From: Rhodothermus sp.
Lineage (GTDB): Bacteria; Bacteroidota; Rhodothermia; Rhodothermales; Rhodothermaceae
Length of the DNA: 50,652 bases
Assembly (NCBI GenBank): GCA_030950375.1
Contig: JAUZRN010000001.1
Span: 1 to 50,652, forward strand
Direction: 5' to 3'
Shown: positions 18,057-25,604 of the stretch, in pieces
Layout of the letters: each line of letters starts with the position of its first letter
Numbering within the stretch: position 1 is the stretch's first letter
The notes under the pieces: model-generated
Database searches by the model: none
Told to the model about the DNA's origin: nothing
What the model saw: only the letters and a program-made list of their open reading frames with translations
Program-made: the position numbers and the translations under genes

Positions 18057-19490
18057 CTACTGTCCTTTACCAGCCAGCATGGTATAAAGCGTGCGCAAGA
18101 TGATCTTCATATCCATGCGCAGGCTCATGTTCTCGATATAGAACAGATCGAACTTGACCTTCTGCCGCACATCTTCAAGGCTGTTGTCATACTTCCAGCG
18201 TACCTGGGCCCAGCCAGTAATCCCGGGCTTGACACGGTGGCGCCGGTTATAGAGCGGGATCTCCCGGGAGAGCTTTTCGACAAAGTAGGGACGTTCGGGA
18301 CGGGGCCCCACCAGGCTCATATCACCCTTGAGCACATTCCAGAATTGAGGCACTTCGTCCAACCGCCAACGCCGTAGCCAGCGACCCAGCGGTGTGATGC
18401 GCGGATCGTCTCTGACAGCCCAGACTGGCCCGGTATGCGCTTCGGCATTCACGTACATCGTACGAAACTTATACAGCGTAAAAATGCGTCCGTGCTGCCC
18501 CACCCGTTGCTGTTTGTAGATGGCCGGACCGGGCGAAGTCAGGCGGATCAGCAGTCCGATAGCGAGCCAGAGCGGCAGGCCCAGTCCCAGCACCACCAGC
18601 GAGACGGTCACATCTAGCACCCGTTTCATGCTCTGCTCCCAGGCTGGCATGGGCTCGGGCAGCACTTCAATGAGTGGCAACCCATACATGTGCTCCGTAC
18701 GCGCCATGCCCCCTATCAGGGTGTAAAAGTCGGGCACCAGTTTGAGCCGAACCGGCTTGCCGTCGCACAACCGGAGTACTTCGAGCAGTGCATCATGGTC
18801 ACGTCCATCCAGCGCAATCAGGACATCCTGTACGCCAAGCTCATCGATCAGCCGCGGCAGGGCCCCAATTGTGCAGGCTGACGTACCGATCGACGCGACG
18901 GCAACGGCGGCTTCGTCTCCCGCGTTCTCCGAGGTTTCAGGTTGCTCACCCGGACGAGCCAGCCGGATAGCGCCGACAATCTTCAGCCCGGCCTCCGGAT
19001 AGCGGGCTACCTCCTGGTAGAGCTGCTCTACTTTATCACTCCAGCCCACCACCAGGGCCTTATGTACCCCATAGCCACGCAATAGCAGGGCCTTCTGCAC
19101 CGTGCGCACCCCGACCCTTCCCAGCGATACCAGTCCATAGACCGATGCCCAGTAGAAAAAGATGGCTTCCCGGCTTGTGCTGGGCTCCAATGTGTCAATA
19201 AAGATGGCAAACACCAGGATCAAAACCCCAACCGTAACGACCTTGAACAGCGAGACCAGCTCATCAAAACGACTTTCGGCATACCGCTCCCGGTACATGC
19301 CCGAGAAGGCAAACAGCAACATCCAGTAGGCGGTCATCAGCAGCATAGGTAACCAGAATACCACAGGATAAAGCCGGGGCGGTCCAAACCACTGCCACTC
19401 GAATCGGGCCAGGTACAGCAGCACATAGGCCAGGCTGAACATCAGGGCGTCGATCGCCAGCAGGGCAGCCAGTTCAATACGGCGCGACAC
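18057..19490 (-). CDS. Undecaprenyl-phosphate sugar-1-phosphate transferase (WcaJ/CpsE type)
   Basis: 477 residues. Four N-terminal membrane helices (within about 5-125), a Rossmann-like segment (ALLLRGYGVHKALVVGW, about 135-190), another membrane helix about 295-315 and the C-terminal bacterial sugar transferase domain. The catalytic domain has TSPGPAIYKQQRVGQHGRIF, YKFRTMYVNAE, RWRLDEVPQFWNVLKGDMSL, VGPRPERPYFVEK and KPGITGWAQV. Family members move a hexose-1-phosphate from a UDP-sugar to undecaprenyl phosphate and start capsule or exopolysaccharide repeat units. The sugar cannot be told by eye. No glycosyltransferase neighbour is present, so this is an isolated initiating enzyme. 159 bp separate it from the che operon and 154 bp from the divergent radical SAM gene. 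Confidence 0.93.
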   Translation of the reverse strand: MSRRIELAALLAIDALMFSLAYVLLYLARFEWQWFGPPRLYPVVFWLPMLLMTAYWMLLFAFSGMYRERYAESRFDELVSLFKVVTVGVLILVFAIFIDTLEPSTSREAIFFYWASVYGLVSLGRVGVRTVQKALLLRGYGVHKALVVGWSDKVEQLYQEVARYPEAGLKIVGAIRLARPGEQPETSENAGDEAAVAVASIGTSACTIGALPRLIDELGVQDVLIALDGRDHDALLEVLRLCDGKPVRLKLVPDFYTLIGGMARTEHMYGLPLIEVLPEPMPAWEQSMKRVLDVTVSLVVLGLGLPLWLAIGLLIRLTSPGPAIYKQQRVGQHGRIFTLYKFRTMYVNAEAHTGPVWAVRDDPRITPLGRWLRRWRLDEVPQFWNVLKGDMSLVGPRPERPYFVEKLSREIPLYNRRHRVKPGITGWAQVRWKYDNSLEDVRQKVKFDLFYIENMSLRMDMKIILRTLYTMLAGKGQ

Positions 19491-19599
19491 GGGAACGCGC
19501 TATGGGTTAAGCCATTGATTTTCAGCAAATAGATGTGGTAACAAACTGCGCGCCGCAATAGGCTCTGATCCGGTTACAACGCTGGTTGGATTTCGTCAT

Positions 19600-19619
19600 T
19601 CAATATACATCAATATACA
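19600..19619. repeat. Two tandem copies of a 10-bp AT-rich repeat
   Basis: TCAATATACA occurs twice back to back (19600-19609 and 19610-19619) in the 154-bp divergent region between the sugar transferase gene and the radical SAM gene, 26 bases before the latter's ATG. The spacing of one helical turn fits a tandem operator or the -10 region of a promoter, but no -35 with proper spacing is convincing. Confidence 0.4.
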
Positions 19620-19644
19620 AAAGGAACAGCCAAAATACACGATC

Positions 19645-21960
19645 ATGTTGCGTTCCTGGCCCGCTTACCTGGCCCTGAGCCCTAAAGAATGGCAGCGTCG
19701 GATCGAGCAGGCCCACGCAATGCTGGCCGACTGTAGGGCCTGCCCCCGCGACTGCGGCGTCAATCGCCTGGAAGATCGGTATGCCGCCTGTAAGACGGGC
19801 CGCTATGCGCTGGTGAGCAGCTACTTTCCACACTTCGGTGAAGAAGACTGCCTGCGTGGATGGAATGGCTCGGGCACGATCTTTTTCGCCCATTGCAACC
19901 TGCGCTGCGTGTTCTGCTTACCGCCAGCAACCCGTATCGCCACAACGGAAGGCCAGCGTAAGCTGGCAGGACTCTCTCGCCAGACTGCTCCGACGTCCAA
20001 TATCCATGTCCGAAACTTTGTCCGACCCGTACAGGTCCTTTCGGGTCGAGGCAGATGGGTGCCGGTGCTTCGCCTGTTTCAGCATGCCTACCGTGGAGAC
20101 CTGCTCTGTATCAAGCCGTTCAACACCCCTCCCATATGGCTGACGCCCGACCATCAGGTGCCCGTCATTCCCAAACAGGCCCCCAACTGCCGGCTGAAGG
20201 TCCCGGCCTGCATGCTCACCCGCGACTACTATCTGATCATTCCCAAGCGTCGCCCCCGCGAAGAAGACGTGAAGCTGGACGTGCCGGATTTACTCCGGCA
20301 GGCACTTCCACAACCTGTGTTCCGAAAAAGTAAACGCACCCCTGTAGCGCAACTGCAGGCGCTCTTCCAAGAAGGGCTCACGTCGTATGAAATTGCCCGC
20401 CGGACCGGTTATCATCCAGCATATATACGTACTCTGCGCCGCAGATGGCGTCGCGGTCAGCTTCATGACAATGGTCTGGCCGCTAACGATGTCGTGACTG
20501 AAAATGGATGGGCGCGCCTCAAAACGGAACGTCGTCCCGGTATACCGCAACAGCTCTTCCTGGACGAGCCGCTTGCGTGGCTGCTCGGATTGTACTGTGC
20601 CAAAGGCCACGTTACGCGCTTACCCCATCGCCCTTTTGCACGACGGCTGGTCTTTTCGTTTGCCCCCAGGGAACTGGAACGGGCTCAGCATGTGCGACGC
20701 CTGTTACAGGAGCGCTTTGGCGTGCATGTTTCGTTCCACCGGCGCCGCACGAACCTCACCGTAGCGGTAGGAAAAACCTCCCTGGCCCTGCTCTTTCAAG
20801 TGTTGTGCGGGACCAACGCACGCGACAAGCAGGTGCCTCCCGCTCTATTTCGGGCGCGTTCAACCGTATTGCAGGCTTTTCTGGAGGGATACCTGGCTGG
20901 GCATGGACGTGATCGTGGTTCGCATTATGTAATCACTACCATCTCCAGGAAACTGGCTTACGGTCTGTTTGAAGTGGGCCTACTGCTTGACCGGTTGCCC
21001 AGCTTTCACCAGCGGACGCCAGCTTCCCACAGAAAGACCGAAGGCCGCACAGTGCGACAGTCCACCCTTTATTATGTCAAATTTCCCAAAAACCGTCCGG
21101 AGACCGACCGGCCACGTCACCGCTGGAAAGAAACCCCTGAAGCCTATCTGGTTCCGCTCCAGCGAATTACGCATCACCCCTATGAGGGTCCTGTCTATAA
21201 CCTGGAAGTGGCCGATACGGATCACACGTACGCCGCTCCCTTCATCGCTGTAGGCAACTGTCAGAACTATGACATCAGCCAGGCGATCAAGCCGCACAAA
21301 GCGCCGCCCGGGCATCCCCCTGAAGCCATCGCCGCTATGATGCTGGAGCTGCAGGAGCTCGGCTGCCACAACATCAATCTGGTGACGCCCGAACACGTCG
21401 TACCCCAGATCATCGAAGCCCTGGCCATTGCCGTCGAACGCGGCCTGCGTCTGCCAATCGTCTATAACACGAGTGCCTACGACAGCCTCGAAAGCCTGCG
21501 CCTGCTCGAAGGGATCGTCGATATCTACATGCCGGACTTCAAGTTCTGGAGCTCGGAGCACAGCCAGCGCTATATGAAGGCGGCTGACTATCCCGAACAT
21601 GCGCGCGCAGCCATTAAGGAAATGCACCGACAGGTAGGGGATCTGGAGCTGGACGACGAAGGGCTGGCGCGTCGCGGTCTGCTTATCCGACACCTGGTCA
21701 TGCCCGGCTGTCTGGACGAAACACGGGCCATTCTGGAGTGGATCGTCCGTGAGCTGGGCCCCAACACCTACGTCAACCTGATGGATCAGTATTATCCAGC
21801 CGGCCGTGTCAACAGTGCAACCTTCCCCGAACTCAACCGCCGCCTCAGCACGGAGGAGTTTGCCGAAGCGCTACACATCGCCGCTGAACTGGGCCTGCAC
21901 CGGCTGGATCGGCGCCGACCGCATCCACGCCTGCTCATGAAAGGCCCCTGGTTTTATTAA
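19645..21960 (+). CDS. PflX-like radical SAM protein with an in-frame intein
   Basis: 771-residue precursor. The host protein (residues 1-90 plus 539-771, 323 residues after splicing) resembles the PflX/COG1313 group of radical SAM proteins related to pyruvate formate-lyase activating enzyme. The N-terminus has a cysteine-rich CRACPRDCGVNR (Cys30, 33, 37) and the radical SAM motif HCNLRCVFC (Cys84, 88, 91). The C-terminal extein has QNYDISQ, NLVTPEHVVPQIIEAL, IVYNTSAYDSLESL, YMPDFKFW, LVMPGC and DQYYPAG. An intein sits between Phe90 and Cys539, so the third cluster cysteine of the mature enzyme is the residue after the intein. It is the only plus-strand gene for several kilobases. The substrate of the family is not established. 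Confidence 0.94.
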   Translation: MLRSWPAYLALSPKEWQRRIEQAHAMLADCRACPRDCGVNRLEDRYAACKTGRYALVSSYFPHFGEEDCLRGWNGSGTIFFAHCNLRCVFCLPPATRIATTEGQRKLAGLSRQTAPTSNIHVRNFVRPVQVLSGRGRWVPVLRLFQHAYRGDLLCIKPFNTPPIWLTPDHQVPVIPKQAPNCRLKVPACMLTRDYYLIIPKRRPREEDVKLDVPDLLRQALPQPVFRKSKRTPVAQLQALFQEGLTSYEIARRTGYHPAYIRTLRRRWRRGQLHDNGLAANDVVTENGWARLKTERRPGIPQQLFLDEPLAWLLGLYCAKGHVTRLPHRPFARRLVFSFAPRELERAQHVRRLLQERFGVHVSFHRRRTNLTVAVGKTSLALLFQVLCGTNARDKQVPPALFRARSTVLQAFLEGYLAGHGRDRGSHYVITTISRKLAYGLFEVGLLLDRLPSFHQRTPASHRKTEGRTVRQSTLYYVKFPKNRPETDRPRHRWKETPEAYLVPLQRITHHPYEGPVYNLEVADTDHTYAAPFIAVGNCQNYDISQAIKPHKAPPGHPPEAIAAMMLELQELGCHNINLVTPEHVVPQIIEALAIAVERGLRLPIVYNTSAYDSLESLRLLEGIVDIYMPDFKFWSSEHSQRYMKAADYPEHARAAIKEMHRQVGDLELDDEGLARRGLLIRHLVMPGCLDETRAILEWIVRELGPNTYVNLMDQYYPAGRVNSATFPELNRRLSTEEFAEALHIAAELGLHRLDRRRPHPRLLMKGPWFY
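19915..21258 (+). mobile_element. Intein (448 aa) with a degenerate LAGLIDADG endonuclease
   Basis: Runs from Cys91 to Asn538 of the precursor. Block A is CLPPATRIAT; block B has WLTPDHQVPV with Thr167 and His170; block F is VYNLEVADTDHTY with His527; the end is AVGN followed by Cys539. The penultimate residue is Gly, not the usual His, a known but uncommon variant. An inserted helix-turn-helix spans about 235-270 (LTSYEIARRTGYHPAYIRTL). Two LAGLIDADG motifs are recognisable at 310-321 (LAWLLGLYCAKG) and 412-421 (FLEGYLAGHG), but the catalytic acids are replaced by Lys320 and His420, so homing activity is probably lost. GC content and codon use look like the host gene, which suggests long residence. 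Splicing itself is inferred. Confidence 0.93.
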
Positions 21961-21961
21961 A

Positions 21962-21997
21962 GCAGCGGCCGGCCCCTGAAAGGGAGCCGGCCGCTGC
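21962..21997. terminator. Long GC-rich hairpin between convergent genes
   Basis: GCAGCGGCCGGC (21962-21973) and GCCGGCCGCTGC (21986-21997) form a perfect 12-bp stem; inside it CCCT and AGGG can pair round a GAA loop. It starts one base after the radical SAM stop and ends 20 bases before the stop of the convergent acetamidase gene, so it can serve both strands. There is no U-tract, so it may be a bidirectional or factor-assisted terminator. Confidence 0.65.
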
Positions 21998-22017
21998 GGC
22001 TACAGACATGACCCGGA

Positions 22018-23349
22018 TTAACCGATGCCGTACTGCTCACGGACAAAGGGCAGGAGCCCGGCCGCTTCCAGCTTCGACAGTGGGGCCAGGAACGTTACCT
22101 GGATCACGCCGGGATGCCGTCCGATTTCGATCGCTCCGGTAATGGTTGCGCGGTTGCGCACCTCGGCTACGCTCATGTCCAGCAGGCGCGCCGCTCGTCG
22201 CAATCCAACCTCGGTGGCCGTGTTCAAATCCGGACCTGTACCGATCACCGAGATAGGCGCACTCTCTTCCACATCGGACAGTCCCCACCGACGCGCCAGC
22301 GCACGTGCACGGGCTTTCTCCTCTTCGGTAAGTGGCCGCGCCAGCGGCGGCAGATCCTCCGGCAATGGAAAGAGCACCGGCCCTTCCAGCGTGCGACCTT
22401 TCAGTACCTCAACCTCCAGCGTTACCGTGCCCGACACGTCCATGGTATGCCCGGCAATCTCACCATCGCCCTGCAACGCATGCATATCGCCCAGGTAAAC
22501 ACCCGCACCCGGTACCTTGACCGGTGCCAGCAGGATCGCACCCGCCCGTACGGCGTCGATGTCCATGTGCCCATCGGTTCGCCGCTCCAGCTCCTCGGCC
22601 GTCAGCGCATACTCATGCGACGCCCCAATCAGGGCCGCTCCGAAATCCCCTGCGTTGTGTGAATCGGGCATACGTACGGCCGGCGTCGTACCCAACTGCC
22701 CCAGAAAAGGCCGGAGACGTACTGCTACACCTACCAGATCATGGGGCGCATACAGCACGATGGGATGCTGCACCGATCGGTCCGGCAATGCCATAACCTG
22801 CGTAGCCTGCCGTGCCAACTGCTCGGCCGTCTCGCGTCCCACCGTCACCCCCACCTGGCGCGTCTCGTCAAATACTACCGTGTAGCCGTGCACAAACTGG
22901 AACGGGGTAACCGGCGTACCGCATTGAGCACACCGTACCGCCTCCGGACCGATCCCTTCAACAACCGTCTCGGGGTACAGCGTCCCACACTGCGGGCATC
23001 GCGCAGCCACGTAGGGATCTCCCAGATAATGCCCTTCCACCCATCGGTCGTGCCCCGAGGCCGTAGCCATAGAAGTCACCGTAATGTCCCGAATGCGTAT
23101 GACCAACGCATCCCCCGGCGCTGCCCCTTCGACATAGACCGGACGCGTCACCTCATGGGCACCGCGCAGACGCGGCGTGATCATCGGCCCCCAGCAACCC
23201 GGTGCCGTGTTGGCGATAATGGTGCCCCCATTGACAACAGGCCCCAGCATCGGGGCCTCCGGATCCAGAATGCCATCGGTAAACTCGTTGACCATCACCG
23301 TGCGGCGCGCCTCCGCTACCGCCGCTTTTGGCGTTTCAGCAACCTGCAT
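22018..23349 (-). CDS. Acetamidase/formamidase family protein with a zinc-ribbon-like insert
   Basis: 443 residues. The fold of the acetamidase/formamidase family is shown by GPVVNGGTIIANTAPGCWGP, EGAAPGDALVIRIRDI, the DSHNAGDF segment, LLAPVKVPGAGVYLGDMHALQGDGE and the ATITGAIEIGRHPGVIQVTF end. Family members hydrolyse formamide or short amides to ammonia and the acid. Two cysteine knuckles, CPQCGTLYPE and CAQCGTPVTP (about residues 118-147), lie within the first half and look like a small zinc ribbon. No amide-use operon is near, so the substrate is uncertain. The ATG at 23349 is 30 bp after the MoaD-like stop; the two may be co-transcribed. Confidence 0.85.
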   Translation of the reverse strand: MQVAETPKAAVAEARRTVMVNEFTDGILDPEAPMLGPVVNGGTIIANTAPGCWGPMITPRLRGAHEVTRPVYVEGAAPGDALVIRIRDITVTSMATASGHDRWVEGHYLGDPYVAARCPQCGTLYPETVVEGIGPEAVRCAQCGTPVTPFQFVHGYTVVFDETRQVGVTVGRETAEQLARQATQVMALPDRSVQHPIVLYAPHDLVGVAVRLRPFLGQLGTTPAVRMPDSHNAGDFGAALIGASHEYALTAEELERRTDGHMDIDAVRAGAILLAPVKVPGAGVYLGDMHALQGDGEIAGHTMDVSGTVTLEVEVLKGRTLEGPVLFPLPEDLPPLARPLTEEEKARARALARRWGLSDVEESAPISVIGTGPDLNTATEVGLRRAARLLDMSVAEVRNRATITGAIEIGRHPGVIQVTFLAPLSKLEAAGLLPFVREQYGIG

Positions 23350-23379
23350 GGCCCCCTCCTACCGTTTGGTGAATAAGGA

Positions 23380-23646
23380 TCAACCACCGGCCTGTGGCGG
23401 CAACAACACTACTTGCTGCCCGGCCGGAATCGCTTCCGAGCTATCCAGAACACGCCCTTCGGCAACAACCAGCACGTGATCCATCCAGGACTGCAATCGG
23501 GGATATTGCTCTGCGATGAGCCGCTGGAGCTGTGCTACCGTGACTGCCGGTTCTGGAAGCGTTACGACAATAAACGGCTGCCCGATCTCCTCAGCCAGTA
23601 GCCGTCCCAGACGAATGAATAGACCCGATGCAGCACCCGCAGCCAT
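23380..23646 (-). CDS. MoaD/ThiS-like ubiquitin-fold sulfur carrier
   Basis: 88 residues ending LPPQAGG, the C-terminal diglycine that is adenylated and thiocarboxylated in MoaD and ThiS. VTVAQLQRLIAEQYP and VVAEGRVLDSSEAIPAGQQVVLLPP follow the beta-grasp layout of MoaD (compare the usual PPVSGG end). The N-terminal 25 residues are less typical. In molybdopterin synthesis the partner is MoaE, in thiamine synthesis ThiG; neither, nor an E1-like activating enzyme, is in the window, so the pathway is open. It lies upstream of the acetamidase gene, 30 bp apart. 140 bp upstream separate it from tonB; that gap holds only a short inverted repeat (TAGGC and GCCTA, 23669-23683). Confidence 0.75.
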   Translation of the reverse strand: MAAGAASGLFIRLGRLLAEEIGQPFIVVTLPEPAVTVAQLQRLIAEQYPRLQSWMDHVLVVAEGRVLDSSEAIPAGQQVVLLPPQAGG

Positions 23647-23786
23647 CGCCCTTGCTTTTTTAGTAAGATAGGCTTGCTGCCTACAAGAACAAGCGGTGTC
23701 CAGCCAATCGTTTCAAAAATGTCAAATCGCTGAACTTGAACACGTTATTCCTCGTCGCTGTCCCCGGGTAGCCCCGCAGATGCCTC

Positions 23787-24536
23787 CTATTCTAAGCGAA
23801 AGCGGAAGGTAATCACGCCGGTCTGATTTTCCAGTGGCACACCGGGGGGGAGCGGATTGAAACGCCAACGCCGCAGGGCTTCCAACACAGCACGTTCCAG
23901 TGCCGGGTTGCCCTTGATCAGGGGTATGGCCTGCACGATGCGTCCCTGCGGATCGACCACGATGCGTACGCGGATTATGGCGTTGACCTTCTCGGCATAG
24001 ACGGGTAACGGAGCCTGCACCAGCGTGCGATCCAGCCCTTCGATCAGATAGGGGGCACTGCGCTGGTCCTCCTGTCCTTCGCCTTCGTTGCCAGTAGCCG
24101 CACCAGCCGTTCCTTCGGCCTGTCCGCCCGCTTTCGGTTGGATGGGCCGGGCTGCTTCCTCGGGCTCCGGCTTTTTGACCTCAGCTGGATTGTTCTGCGG
24201 TTCCGGCGCAATGCGCGTCTCTTCCGGCTCGTCGAGCTGCTGCTCGTCTTCAATAGGCCGGGCTTGCTCGGGCAGCTCCACCGGGCGCGTCTGCTCGGGC
24301 AACGCTGCTTTTTCTTCCTCAGGTGGCGCGGGTTGTGGCTCCGGTGCTGCTTCGTCCGGCTGTGATTGCTCAGCCTGCTGCACGGGTCGCCCTTCAGCCC
24401 AGGGTCCCAGCTCCACCTCGATAAAGCCCAACAGTGGGGGTTGCATCAGCTGCACATGTTTGAAGGCCAGCAGGAGTAGCACCAGCGCGTGCACGACCAG
24501 GCTGGTCAGCAGTCCGATCCAGTCGTTTCGTTTCAT
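23787..24536 (-). CDS. tonB: TonB-family energy transducer
   Basis: About 249 residues. One N-terminal membrane helix (LLTSLVVHALVLLLLAF), a long Pro/Glu/Ala-rich periplasmic spacer (about 50-165) and a C-terminal TonB domain (VIRVRIVVDPQG-like region, ALERAVLEALRRWRFNPLPPG, TGVITFRFRLE). It couples the proton gradient through ExbBD to outer membrane transport; exbB/exbD are not adjacent. The open frame can begin at TTG 24542, directly after the mtnA stop, but ATG 24536 (MKRNDWIG) is the more natural start. Co-transcribed with mtnA with essentially no gap. Confidence 0.92.
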   Translation of the reverse strand: MKRNDWIGLLTSLVVHALVLLLLAFKHVQLMQPPLLGFIEVELGPWAEGRPVQQAEQSQPDEAAPEPQPAPPEEEKAALPEQTRPVELPEQARPIEDEQQLDEPEETRIAPEPQNNPAEVKKPEPEEAARPIQPKAGGQAEGTAGAATGNEGEGQEDQRSAPYLIEGLDRTLVQAPLPVYAEKVNAIIRVRIVVDPQGRIVQAIPLIKGNPALERAVLEALRRWRFNPLPPGVPLENQTGVITFRFRLE

Positions 24537-24542
24537 GTCCAA

Positions 24543-25604
24543 TCAGGTGATGCTCGGCGTAGGTGTCTCTGCTTCCAGTTGCGTTCGCAACGCAGCCAGT
24601 GCCTCGTCGTACGGGGGCCGCAAAATACCTCGATCTGTGATAATTGCCGTAATCAGCTCGGCCGGCGTTACGTCAAAAGCCGGGTTGTAGGCCCGGATCC
24701 CCTCGGGAGCTGTCTGGCGCCCAAACCCATGCGTGATCTCTCGGGGATCTCGCTCTTCGATGATGATTTCCTTCCCGGAAGACGTTTCGAAATCAATGGT
24801 AGAAACCGGCGCCGACACATAGAACGGAATATTGTGCGCCCGGGCCAGTACAGCCAGCCCGTAGGTGCCGATCTTGTTCGCCACATCGCCGTTGGCCGCA
24901 ATACGGTCGGCCCCCACAATCACGGCATCAACCCATCCCTGCTGCATAACGTGCGCGGCCATTGCATCCGTGATGAGCGTGGCCGGGACCCCCGCTTTCA
25001 GCAGCTCCCAGGCCGTGATGCGACTGCCCTGCAACAGCGGACGCGTCTCGTCCACCCAGGCTTCCAGTCGGACCCCCCGCTCTTTGCCCAGAATAAACGG
25101 GGCCAGTGCGGTACCATAGCCTGAAGTCGCTACGCCGCCCGTATGACAGTGCGTGAGCACGCGCATGCCGTCTTTGAGCAATTCCAGGCCGTAGGTACCC
25201 AGTCGGCGACCAGCCTCACGATCTTCTTCTTCAATGGCCCGGGCTTCGGCCAGCAGTCGTGCTTTCAGTGTTGCGCGGTCGGCATCCCAGAAAGCTGCCA
25301 GCACGGCTTCCATGCGCCGGAGCGTCCCGAACAGATTCACGGCCGTGGGCCGCGTCTGCCGGAGCTGTTCAAGGGCCTGTTGTACCCTTTCCGGACCTGC
25401 TCCAGGATTGCGCAGCGCGAGCACTACACCGTAAGCGGCGGCAATGCCAATGGCCGGCGCCCCTCGCACGCGGAGCTTTCGGATTGCCTCGGCCATCTGC
25501 TCAGGCGTCTCAATGGGAATCCAGCGCTCCTCAAGGGGCAACAGCGTCTGGTCCAGCAGGTCCACACGGAAGGCTTTGTCGTTCCAGTACAGCGGTGGAA
25601 TCAT
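24543..25604 (-). CDS. mtnA: S-methyl-5-thioribose-1-phosphate isomerase
   Basis: 353 residues, normal length. Converts 5-methylthioribose 1-phosphate to methylthioribulose 1-phosphate in methionine salvage. Motifs: LRVRGAPAIGIAAAYG near residue 45, catalytic Cys153 in THCHTGGVATSGYGTAL, catalytic Asp233 in VGADRIAANGDVANKIGTYG, and APVSTIDFE. It resembles eIF2B-type proteins, but the HCHTGG cysteine favours MtnA. No other salvage gene is near. The ATG at 25604 is preceded by AAGCTTAAAAATC and has no Shine-Dalgarno sequence; the native upstream sequence seems to have been replaced by the AT-rich island. Confidence 0.95.
   Translation of the reverse strand: MIPPLYWNDKAFRVDLLDQTLLPLEERWIPIETPEQMAEAIRKLRVRGAPAIGIAAAYGVVLALRNPGAGPERVQQALEQLRQTRPTAVNLFGTLRRMEAVLAAFWDADRATLKARLLAEARAIEEEDREAGRRLGTYGLELLKDGMRVLTHCHTGGVATSGYGTALAPFILGKERGVRLEAWVDETRPLLQGSRITAWELLKAGVPATLITDAMAAHVMQQGWVDAVIVGADRIAANGDVANKIGTYGLAVLARAHNIPFYVSAPVSTIDFETSSGKEIIIEERDPREITHGFGRQTAPEGIRAYNPAFDVTPAELITAIITDRGILRPPYDEALAALRTQLEAETPTPSIT

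Noticed and set aside
19600-19619. Tandem repeat as a CRISPR or origin element
   Set aside because: Only two 10-bp copies without spacers; no cas gene and no DnaA-box cluster nearby.
20980-21693. A 237-codon minus-strand open frame across the intein end and the C-terminal extein
   Set aside because: It is antisense to conserved intein block F and the radical SAM extein; no motif or ribosome binding site.
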